Origin: Treponema sp.
GTDB lineage: Bacteria; Spirochaetota; Spirochaetia; Treponematales; Breznakiellaceae
Direction of reading: 5' to 3'
Assembly: GCA_009780595.1 (NCBI GenBank)
Contig: WQZT01000112.1
Coordinates: 1-5,673 of the forward strand
Length of the DNA stretch: 5,673 bases
In this document: piece by piece, positions 1-5,550 of the stretch
How the letters are laid out: each line of letters starts with the position of its first letter
Numbering within the stretch: the first letter of the stretch is position 1
Notes under the pieces: generated by a model
Databases searched by the model: none
What the model was told of the DNA's origin: nothing
What the model saw: only the letters and a program-made list of their open reading frames with translations
Program-made: the position numbers and the translations under genes

Positions 1-3000
1 AGATAAATTCAAGCGCACTGCCCAACACAAGGTGGCTCGGCACGCACTCTTTGCCCGACGAGTTCGCGCGCGCCGCTTGCACGGTTTTCGCCGTTGCAAC
101 CGGCAGCGCCTCCGCGTTAATCCCCAGCCCGCGCAGTGTCGCGCCCATATACTCGGTGGAGATGTCGCCCATATTTGACAGCAAGACTTTCACGCGCTTG
201 TTGTTGCGTATCCGCACCTTCTCGCCGCTCTTGGAGTTGTCAAGCCGCAGCCTGTCGTCGTCGCCGGCCTGCGGATCATACGTGAACTTCCAGCCTGAAT
301 CAAATCGCTCCGCCTCAAGCTCGTTCTTCTTCGCGCGGTAGCCTTCGATGATGTCAAGGAACGCCTCGACACGGGTGTCGATCCCCGCGTCCGCCGAGTG
401 CGAGTCCAGTTCCAAAATCAGGAACGGCTTTTGTCCCATTATCCATTTAATATAATGGAGGATAAACGAATCGGGAGCGCACGAAAAGTTCGTGATGTAC
501 GTCAAATAGATGTTGTCTTCTTTTTTGAGCAACGCCGCAGACTTAACATCCTGCTGGCCGTAGTACCAGTACATATTCGAAAAAATTTCTTCGCCGTCAT
601 AGGGAAGAATATCAAACGGCACGATGGAATAACCGCGGCTGGTAAACTTGCGGGGAATACCCATGTTGGCTTCGGGCGTGAACGCGTTGTATGGGCGACC
701 AAGCACGGCAATTACCGGGCGGTCGGCTTTCCTCGCGTCTTCGAGCGCTTCGTGGCCGAGTTTTTTCACCGCGTCAAAGTAAGCGTTCTGCATCGCAAAA
801 GCTTTCGTGAACGCGGCGCGCAACTCGTCATCGCTGATGCCGAGCTTCGTTGTAATATCGCGGAACAGGTCAAGCGCCTTTTCTTCGCCGAACTTAAAGC
901 TCACCACAAACGGTAGCCAGCGTTTTGGGTCGATGTCCGGGAACGCTTTTTCGATGTAGTACGGCAGCGCTTGCGTAATCGGACAGAAGTTCGCGTGAAC
1001 TTTTTCCTCGTAGCTCGCCATATCGCGGAAGTGCGGCAACAGCACAAAGTCCGCGCCCTTGTCGAGGCAGTCCTGCACCGCGCCGTGCGCGATCTCGGCG
1101 GGGAAACAGTAGGTCGATTCCGCGCGCGCGACACCTTCGTGGACAACTTCGGTTGAAAGGAACGTCTTGATGCCGAGTTCGTGGAAGAACCATGTGTACA
1201 GCGGGTACAGCGTGTGAACTGAAAAACTGCGGGGAATGCCGACTGTGTAATTGCGTTTATAGGTTTGCCCTTCGCTCACCGGAGCTGCAAATTCCTCGAA
1301 CAGCATTTTCTGCCGCCGCTCAACGTAGTCAAACACCGGAACGTCTTTTACCTGCTTTCGCATATTGGTGTATTTGTTGCAACGCCCGCCGAACGAATAC
1401 TTGCGCCCGGAAACATTTAAAAGCTGAATCGGGCAATAGTTGTCGCAGCTCTTGCAGGTAAAAATTTTTTCGTAGCCAATCTCGTTGCCAAGCACTTCGT
1501 CGATAACCAGCGGGTGTTCTTCGAGGAACCCTTCGGCGTGTTTGCGTTTTGCAAGCAGGGCAACACCGAAACAGCCCATCAGTTCAGGCGAAGGCGGCAC
1601 GAGGATTTCCTTGTCAAGGAACATCGCAAACGCCAGCGGCACGGCGGGGTTTTTCGCAACGCCGCCCTGCAAAAAGATTTTACCGCCGATGGTGCGGTTT
1701 CCAACAACGCGGTTTACATAGTTAGCAACAATCGAGCAGACAATACCCGCGATAATATTTTCACGGCTTGCGCCCTGCTGAATCGCCTTGCGGATGTCGC
1801 TGTTGATAAACGCCGAACAATGCTCGCCGAACTTCAGCGGCGCGTCAGCGTTCAGCGCGATTGGACCGATGTCTTTCGCGTGCTGAATCGAAAGGTCGCC
1901 CGCCGCGCTCTCTTCAAGAAACGAACCAGTTCCGGCGGAGCAAGCTTCGTTCATCGCGTAGTCAATCGGCACACCGTTTTTCAGCAGCACGTACTTCGCG
2001 TCCTGCCCGCCGATTTCAAAGATGGTTTCTACGCCGGGATCAAAGTACGTCGTACCAACCGCGTGCGCGATAATTTCGTTGTAAACACCGGGGGTTTCCA
2101 GGAACATCCCCAAAATCTCGCGGCTGGATCCCGTGGTAGACACGAGGCGTATATCGATGTTTTTGTCGCCCGTATCGGCGAGCGCTTTATCCTGCACAAT
2201 CCGCAAGCACTCTTTCAGAGCTTTCACCGGATCGCCGTGAGTTCGCCCGTAGTGGCTTGCCGCGATCTCCTCAGTTTCCATGTCGATGAGGCACACTTTC
2301 GTAGTTGTCGAGCCGCCGTCTACGCCCAGGATGTACTTATGCCCGGTGCGGACTTTGCCTTCCGTTTTTTCAAACGTTTTTACCTTGCCGGCCCAGTCTT
2401 TCAGCGCGCCCAGCGTGCCGAAGCGAATCTCGTTGGGCTTCAGCAGTTTATCCGCAGTCGGCAGCGGCGAGCCGGAATCCTTCGCCAGAACAGCCGCGCC
2501 CATCGCCTCAAAAACGTGGGCGGTTTCGGGAATAATAAACTCAATCTGCGGCGCTTTCTCGCGGATAAAGCGAATGATGTGGCGGTTCAGCGTGATGCCG
2601 CCAATCAGCACAACTTTCCCGCTCGTTACCTTCGCCCGTTTCAGGAAGTCGATAACCTTGACCGCCATTACATCGGACAGCGAAAGAACAATGTCGTCTT
2701 TCGTTGCCTCCCGCTTGTTCAATCGGTGCGTGCAGTCGCTCTTCATAAACACCGAACAGCGCGTAGAAAGGGCGTGAACGTGCGCATCATCGGACACCTG
2801 GTCGATTTCTTCGAGCTTCATGTTCATGCGGCCAAGCTGCTGTTTCAGGAACTCGCCCGTGCCGGAGGCGCACTTGTTGCCAGAGAAGTTGTTGATAATC
2901 TTCCCGTCAGAATCCAGCGAGTAGACAATCAAGTCCTCCCCGCCCATACTCACAACCGCGTTTGCATTGAGCGAAAGCACGCGCAACGCCGCCTCAACGC

Positions 3001-3223
3001 ACAACGGCTCCAACGTTCCAGCCGCCTCGAACATAAACCGACCCTCATTGCCCGTTACCAACGTCGGGATTCCCACAGGAAAATTCCCTTCGTTTAACAA
3101 GCGATGAGTTGCCGCCGCAAAGTCCCCTTCGTGGGACAGCGCGGCACTCCAAACCGGTAAACCGTCATCAACAAGCACCATCTTGAGACTTGTCGAACCT
3201 ATGTTGATACCTAACGACTTCAT
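1..3223 (-). CDS. Fused double-activase 2-hydroxyacyl-CoA dehydratase activase-type protein (BadF/BadG/BcrA/BcrD ATPase family), 3' end cut by window edge
   Basis: At least 1074 codons are open from the ATG at 3223-3221; the C-terminus lies outside the window. Family knowledge: such proteins use ATP to drive low-potential electron transfer from a [4Fe-4S] cluster to a partner or to their own HgdB-like part. The physiological substrate of the long fused form is generally unknown. Domain 1 (about 1-250) has the phosphate loop GINIGSTSLK (5-14), GGED (94-97), KCASGTG (C118) and STRCSVF (C156). Domain 2 (about 297-560) has GVDGGSTTTK (300-309), GGQD (405-408), EACSAGTG (C428) and GEHCSAF (C469). 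In each domain the two cysteines match the ligands of a cluster bridging a dimer. A Cys-rich linker follows (C590, C593, C597, C615), then a DUF2229-like region from about 660 (TVGIPR), a LGRPYN motif near 835 and GKECVPSH (C1060). Full-length relatives are roughly 1400 residues, so about a quarter is missing. The start is supported by a strong Shine-Dalgarno (AGGTGAGGTG, 3228-3237). No frameshift was found at the positions checked. It is divergent from the regulator gene. The family call is firm; the substrate is unknown. Confidence 0.93.
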   Translation of the reverse strand, partial: MKSLGINIGSTSLKMVLVDDGLPVWSAALSHEGDFAAATHRLLNEGNFPVGIPTLVTGNEGRFMFEAAGTLEPLCVEAALRVLSLNANAVVSMGGEDLIVYSLDSDGKIINNFSGNKCASGTGEFLKQQLGRMNMKLEEIDQVSDDAHVHALSTRCSVFMKSDCTHRLNKREATKDDIVLSLSDVMAVKVIDFLKRAKVTSGKVVLIGGITLNRHIIRFIREKAPQIEFIIPETAHVFEAMGAAVLAKDSGSPLPTADKLLKPNEIRFGTLGALKDWAGKVKTFEKTEGKVRTGHKYILGVDGGSTTTKVCLIDMETEEIAASHYGRTHGDPVKALKECLRIVQDKALADTGDKNIDIRLVSTTGSSREILGMFLETPGVYNEIIAHAVGTTYFDPGVETIFEIGGQDAKYVLLKNGVPIDYAMNEACSAGTGSFLEESAAGDLSIQHAKDIGPIALNADAPLKFGEHCSAFINSDIRKAIQQGASRENIIAGIVCSIVANYVNRVVGNRTIGGKIFLQGGVAKNPAVPLAFAMFLDKEILVPPSPELMGCFGVALLAKRKHAEGFLEEHPLVIDEVLGNEIGYEKIFTCKSCDNYCPIQLLNVSGRKYSFGGRCNKYTNMRKQVKDVPVFDYVERRQKMLFEEFAAPVSEGQTYKRNYTVGIPRSFSVHTLYPLYTWFFHELGIKTFLSTEVVHEGVARAESTYCFPAEIAHGAVQDCLDKGADFVLLPHFRDMASYEEKVHANFCPITQALPYYIEKAFPDIDPKRWLPFVVSFKFGEEKALDLFRDITTKLGISDDELRAAFTKAFAMQNAYFDAVKKLGHEALEDARKADRPVIAVLGRPYNAFTPEANMGIPRKFTSRGYSIVPFDILPYDGEEIFSNMYWYYGQQDVKSAALLKKEDNIYLTYITNFSCAPDSFILHYIKWIMGQKPFLILELDSHSADAGIDTRVEAFLDIIEGYRAKKNELEAERFDSGWKFTYDPQAGDDDRLRLDNSKSGEKVRIRNNKRVKVLLSNMGDISTEYMGATLRGLGINAEALPVATAKTVQAARANSSGKECVPSHLVLGSALEFI

Positions 3224-3227
3224 AAAA

Positions 3228-3237
3228 CACCTCACCT
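3228..3237 (-). promoter_or_regulatory. Ribosome binding site of the activase gene
   Basis: On the minus strand AGGTGAGGTG ends four bases before the ATG at 3223. It fixes the start at the first methionine of the GINIGST phosphate loop, two residues before the conserved core. Confidence 0.7.
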
Positions 3238-3256
3238 GGAAAATGTGTTATATTGC

Positions 3257-3286
3257 ATTTTACTTCAAACTGAAGCTTGACATCAA
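3257..3286 (-). promoter_or_regulatory. Possible promoter of the activase gene
   Basis: On the minus strand TTGATG (3286-3281) is followed after 18 bases by TAAAAT (3262-3257), about 34 bases before the start codon. An alternative -10, TATAAC (3252-3247), has no good -35 partner. The match is moderate in an A/T-rich stretch, so this is only a candidate. Confidence 0.35.
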
Positions 3287-3326
3287 TATGTACATGGAAA
3301 AAAGCGTGCTTCGATCAAAAAAGGTC

Positions 3327-3355
3327 TTGCATATTTTTTTGAAGTACGATAAGAT
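3327..3355 (+). promoter_or_regulatory. Sigma-70-type promoter of the regulator-rubrerythrin operon
   Basis: TTGCAT (3327-3332) and TAAGAT (3350-3355) are separated by 17 bases. Each hexamer differs from consensus at one or two positions. Transcription should start near 3362, giving a leader of about 70 bases before the ATG at 3435. It is the best promoter in the divergent region, and no separate promoter is evident before the rubrerythrin gene. Confidence 0.6.
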
Positions 3356-3370
3356 AATAACAGTTATCAT
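3354..3370. promoter_or_regulatory. Candidate Fur/PerR-type operator
   Basis: A 17-bp imperfect palindrome is centred on 3362: ATAATAAC, a central A, then GTTATCAT. Seven of the eight base pairs are complementary. It is A/T-rich and has the odd-centred dyad form expected of Fur-superfamily boxes (PerR box TTATAATnATTATAA; Fur box 7-1-7). It overlaps the -10 element and the predicted start site, so occupancy would block transcription. Autorepression by the adjacent regulator is inferred from position and form, not shown. Confidence 0.55.
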
Positions 3371-3434
3371 TACTAGTTGCAATAGCCTAACACCATGCGC
3401 TTCAGCACGTTCAATGTTAAGATAAGGGGTCAAT

Positions 3435-3839
3435 ATGCTCGAAAGAAGGCATAGCAAAAAAAGGGATGCCGTACTTGAATTCATTCGTTCCTCGACAATC
3501 CACCCGACAGCCAAGCGGGTATACGAGCAGCTAAAACCCCGTCTGCCTGACTTGTCGCTGGGGACAGTGTACCGGAATATTAAAGTCCTCAAAGACGAGG
3601 GGCATTTGTCCTCGGCGGGGATTGTGCAGGGCGAGGAGCGCTTTGAAGGCAACCCCGACCCGCATCCGCACGCGGTATGCAAATGCTGCGGGCTGATAAT
3701 CGACGTGCCGCCTGACGAGAAAGCGGCAACAGGAGTTTGGCATCCGGTAAGCATACCCGGCTTTACTGCCGATTTGCGAGACACGGTGTTTTATGGTTCT
3801 TGTTCTCTTTGTACTAAAACTACGACCTTGGGTCGATAG
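3435..3839 (+). CDS. Fur/PerR-family metal-dependent transcriptional regulator
   Basis: This 134-residue protein is slightly short for the family, which usually runs 135-150. The winged-helix DNA-binding half (about 1-65) has HPTAKRVYEQL (from H23) and the recognition-helix signature SLGTVYRNIKVLKDEG (41-56). The C-terminal half has the metal sites. C82/C85 and C123/C126 form the structural zinc Cys4 site. H23, E71, H77, H79 and D90 align with the PerR regulatory ligands H37, D85, H91, H93 and D104. Four of the five match PerR; the exception is Glu at the D85 position, which is what Fur proteins usually carry. The ATG at 3435 follows AAGGGG (3424-3429) at good spacing. The gene lies 24 bp upstream of the reverse rubrerythrin and is probably co-transcribed with it. 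That context favours a peroxide-responsive PerR-like repressor over an iron-uptake Fur or a Zur, but the subtype is inferred. Confidence 0.93.
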   Translation: MLERRHSKKRDAVLEFIRSSTIHPTAKRVYEQLKPRLPDLSLGTVYRNIKVLKDEGHLSSAGIVQGEERFEGNPDPHPHAVCKCCGLIIDVPPDEKAATGVWHPVSIPGFTADLRDTVFYGSCSLCTKTTTLGR

Positions 3840-3851
3840 TATATATTTTTT

Positions 3852-3857
3852 AAGGAG
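3852..3857 (+). promoter_or_regulatory. Ribosome binding site of the rubrerythrin gene
   Basis: AAGGAG lies six bases before the ATG at 3864, inside the 24-bp gap after the regulator stop codon. It supports the start and efficient translation of the second gene of the operon. Confidence 0.75.
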
Positions 3858-3863
3858 TTTTAT

Positions 3864-4406
3864 ATGAAGAAATGGGTTTGTACAATTTGTGGATACGTTC
3901 ACACAGGTGATCAGCCGCCCGCCAAATGCCCCCCCTGCGGAGCGCCTGCCGAGAAGTTTAAAGAGCAGGTTGCCGGCGCTGGTTTTGCCACCGAGCACGT
4001 CGTAGGCGTTGCCAAAGGTGTGGATGCCGAGATTATCGAAGGTCTGCGCATGAACTTCAACGGCGAATGTGCCGAAGTTGGCATGTATCTGGCTATGTCC
4101 CGTGTCGCTTTCCGCGAAGGCTATGGCGAAATTGGGATGTACTGGGAAAAGGCCGCTTTTGAAGAAGCCGAACACGCCGCGAAGTTTGCCGAGCTGTTGG
4201 GCGAAGTGCTTACCGACAGTACCAAGAAGAACCTTGAGATGCGCGTAGAAGCCGAGCACGGTGCCTGCGCGGGCAAGATGGGTCTTGCCAAACTCGCCAA
4301 GGAAAAAAACCTGGACGCCATCCACGACACCGTTCACGAAATGGCAAAAGACGAAGCCCGCCACTGCGCAGCATTCAGGGGCTTTTTGAACAGGTGCTTT
4401 AAATAA
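3864..4406 (+). CDS. Reverse rubrerythrin (N-terminal rubredoxin domain plus diiron four-helix domain)
   Basis: A cytoplasmic peroxide-scavenging enzyme of 180 residues with no signal peptide. The order of domains is reversed relative to classical rubrerythrin. The rubredoxin-like Fe(SCys)4 domain comes first: CTIC (C6, C9) and CPPC (C22, C25), with the spacing [10 protein letters not shown] typical of rubredoxins. The ferritin-like helical bundle follows from about residue 50. Its expected diiron ligands are visible as E68 in [13 protein letters not shown], the ExxH pair E101/H104 in [16 protein letters not shown], an acidic helix around E125-E131, and a second ExxH pair E164/H167 in [13 protein letters not shown]. 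In characterised clostridial relatives this class reduces hydrogen peroxide (and oxygen) using NAD(P)H through partner reductases, and is controlled by PerR. Here it directly follows a PerR-like gene and ends at an intrinsic terminator. The class is secure; the electron donor cannot be read from the window. Confidence 0.95.
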   Translation: MKKWVCTICGYVHTGDQPPAKCPPCGAPAEKFKEQVAGAGFATEHVVGVAKGVDAEIIEGLRMNFNGECAEVGMYLAMSRVAFREGYGEIGMYWEKAAFEEAEHAAKFAELLGEVLTDSTKKNLEMRVEAEHGACAGKMGLAKLAKEKNLDAIHDTVHEMAKDEARHCAAFRGFLNRCFK

Positions 4407-4448
4407 GGCGCGTTACGTGCAGGCTTTAAGTCTGAGAATCTAGATTAC

Positions 4449-4484
4449 AAAGGGCTGCCCAAACCAAGGGCAGCCTTTTTTATA
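4449..4484 (+). terminator. Rho-independent terminator of the regulator-rubrerythrin operon
   Basis: GGCTGCCC (4453-4460) pairs perfectly with GGGCAGCC (4468-4475) across a seven-base loop. A G:U and three A:U pairs extend the stem, and a run of six T follows (4476-4481). It lies about 45 bases after the rubrerythrin stop codon and closes the operon. Confidence 0.88.
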
Positions 4485-4495
4485 TATGGAACCGT

Positions 4496-4526
4496 GATGC
4501 CTCAAAATAAAAAACCTAACCATAAC
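4496..4526 (+). repeat. Left terminal inverted repeat of the decayed insertion sequence
   Basis: Read inward it begins GATGCCTCAAAA, then after a short A/T stretch AAACCTAACCATAAC. It matches the right end (read inward from 5492) at 22 of 26 aligned bases, with a five-base gap in the A/T stretch. The pseudogene's terminal stop lies at its inner edge. Confidence 0.65.
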
Positions 4527-5425
4527 TATATGGCTTGAAGTGCTGCAACAGCGAGGGATTGCACCCCAACAAGTTCCTTTCCCCTGGTAAGCGAAATCAG
4601 AGCGTCGACGGTCTAATGGACTTCCCTTTGAAGGGCAAGCGAATTGTACGACTGATACCTTTGGGCAAGTTCTGTCTTAATTTTTTGCATTCAATTCAGG
4701 CGAAGCAAGAAGCCTCTGATACTGTCTAGACTTGGTAAACAGGATATGCTGAAGGCGCACCATCGAAGGAGAGCAGAATCGATAAATTCCGAGCTGTTAT
4801 CGGAATCCATTCCTAAAAACGAGAACGCGGGAGGGGTGATTTGATGTTAGGCATCTCCTGTAGAACCCACTTATGTGCCTTATTCAGCAGCGGACGCAGC
4901 TCTGTCCAGCCGGAATAGACATCAGTAGCCGATAACATCAGGTAAAACTACCCTGAATCGGTATGACTGCAGTGATGAACCGTGTCGATTTCGAAAAAGC
5001 CCGGCTTTTTATCAGCGTTAGCGTAATAAACGCGGATAGGGATTTGCTTTTTCAATAGATTTCCTGGCTTGGTGTTGCTTTTCCCCTTGAACGCGAGATC
5101 TTTTTTGTCCGCTTTCAGCTTCCTGCCGATGGTGACGGGACTGGCTTTAATGAGCAGGTACTTGACTTCAGAGGTAATGCCGAACGGTTTTTCCAAATGC
5201 TTGATCTGCCCCCTGATGAACTGGGCGAGGATTTTCCCGCACCAGTACCAGAAGAATATTCAGAGCGCTATGAGCGTTTTGCTAAACTCTTCCATAGTGT
5301 GTTGGCTTTCTGCCTCTTCCTTTTTTCCGTTTCCCTGTGGAAGCCTTAAGCCTTGCGGTTTTGCCGTCCAACTGAACCATTGAGTTTTTCCCCGATGTTG
5401 CCAATTTGTGAATAAAATACCCCGC
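4526..5425 (-). pseudogene. Broken DDE integrase-type transposase (ISNCY/integrase core-like)
   Basis: The translation is collinear with a known transposase type but needs several frames. In order along the minus strand: FIHKLATSGKNSMVQLDGK and KRKKGRGRKPTHYG; a frameshift near 5290; FSKTLIAL; a TGA at 5262-5260 where Trp is expected; FFWYWCGKILAQFIRGQI; then LEKPFGITSEVKYLL through KGKSNTKPGNLLKKQIPI and KKPGFFEIDTVHHC, holding the first catalytic Asp. A TAG at 4950-4948 stands where Glu is expected, followed by ATDVYSGWTELRPLLNKAHK. A frameshift near 4818 precedes GMDSDNSSEFID (second catalytic Asp), and another near 4765 precedes FTKSRQYQRLLASPEL. A slip in six A at 4681-4686 precedes KIKTELAQRYQSYNSLALQREV, then a TAG at 4615-4613 and a remnant tail ending at 4526. 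The catalytic Glu region expected after FTxSRxYx is absent, as is the N-terminal helix-turn-helix region. It is clearly inactive. The family assignment rests on remembered motifs. Confidence 0.82.
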
Positions 5426-5449
5426 TGCTCTGCGGCGGGGTATTTTATT
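5411..5449. terminator. Strong hairpin, candidate bidirectional terminator near the right end of the insertion sequence
   Basis: A perfect 15-bp inverted repeat (5411-5425 and 5435-5449) has a nine-base loop. It has a G/C-rich core (CCCCGC/GCGGGG) and A/T outer arms that give T-runs on both strands. It could stop transcription entering the element from the right or leaving it. The left arm overlaps the first recognisable transposase codons (GYFIHK), so the hairpin may mark the breakpoint where the N-terminus was lost. Confidence 0.65.
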
Positions 5450-5452
5450 TTA

Positions 5453-5461
5453 TGAGGCATC
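5453..5461 (-). repeat. Extra subterminal copy of the insertion-sequence end motif
   Basis: On the minus strand this reads GATGCCTCA, identical to the first nine bases of the left terminal repeat. It is followed by a similar TAAAATAAAA stretch. It lies just inside the right terminal repeat, making three copies of the core TGCCTCA in the element. Confidence 0.55.
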
Positions 5462-5466
5462 TGTTT

Positions 5467-5492
5467 CTTACGCTTAGGTTTTTTGAGGCAAC
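5467..5492 (-). repeat. Right terminal inverted repeat of the decayed insertion sequence
   Basis: Read inward from 5492 it is GTTGCCTCAAAAAACCTAAG followed by CGTAAG. It pairs with the left repeat at 22 of 26 aligned positions and lacks five bases of the A/T stretch present on the left. Confidence 0.62.
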
Positions 5493-5540
5493 GGGGAATG
5501 GAAAATTATTGTCCCAAATGATAAAATAGTGGGCAGGAAC

Positions 5541-5548
5541 GGAGGGGA
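5541..5548 (+). promoter_or_regulatory. Ribosome binding site of the second transposase
   Basis: GGAGGGGA lies immediately before GT and the ATG at 5551. The spacing is slightly tight but the match is strong, and it decides the start. A weak TAAAAT (5522-5527) upstream could be a -10 element. Confidence 0.55.
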
Positions 5549-5550
5549 GT

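Larger units (their letters stand above)
4496..5492 (-). mobile_element. Decayed insertion sequence, about 1.0 kb, with a broken integrase-type transposase
   Basis: The element is delimited by imperfect terminal inverted repeats at 4496-4526 and 5467-5492. It contains one transposase pseudogene read leftward. It inserted just after the terminator of the rubrerythrin operon and damaged no visible gene. No convincing target-site duplication is seen in the immediate flanks (left flank ends GGAACCGT, right flank begins GGGGAATG). The element is too short for an intact transposase of this type, so it has lost internal and N-terminal sequence. It can no longer encode its own transposase, though the ends might still be acted on by one supplied elsewhere. 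Confidence 0.7.

Noticed and set aside
398..916. Plus-strand open frame of 172 codons
   Set aside because: It is antisense to the DUF2229-like part of the activase, low in recognisable features, and is a shadow frame.
2280..2777. Plus-strand open frame of 165 codons
   Set aside because: It is antisense to activase domains 1 and 2, whose phosphate-loop and cysteine motifs are on the other strand.
1514..3097. Long plus-strand open frame of 527 codons
   Set aside because: It lies wholly antisense to the activase gene, has an Arg/Val/Asn-rich composition with no recognisable motif, and no good ribosome site. The opposite strand encodes conserved motifs throughout.
3263..3275. CTTCA-AAC-TGAAG dyad in the divergent region
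   Set aside because: A five-base arm is too short to call an operator, and it does not resemble the better palindrome at 3354-3370. It could be chance in A/T-rich DNA.
3531..4364. Minus-strand open frame of 277 codons across the regulator and rubrerythrin genes
   Set aside because: It is antisense to two clearly identified genes, and its frame arises from their codon bias. No family features are visible.
4535..4729. Plus-strand open frame of 64 codons inside the insertion sequence
   Set aside because: It is antisense to the C-terminal remnant of the transposase, which gives recognisable family sequence on the minus strand.
4948..5196. Minus-strand 82-codon open frame as an independent small gene
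   Set aside because: It is one uninterrupted stretch of the broken transposase. The same frame continues upstream past a TGA and downstream past a TAG.
5069..5383. Plus-strand open frame of 104 codons with hydrophobic stretches
   Set aside because: It is antisense to the conserved middle of the transposase remnant. The apparent hydrophobicity comes from reading Lys-rich codons in reverse.
4476..5500. Target-site duplication flanking the decayed insertion sequence
   Set aside because: The bases just outside the two terminal repeats share no convincing direct repeat. Any duplication may have decayed, or the ends may be a few bases off.
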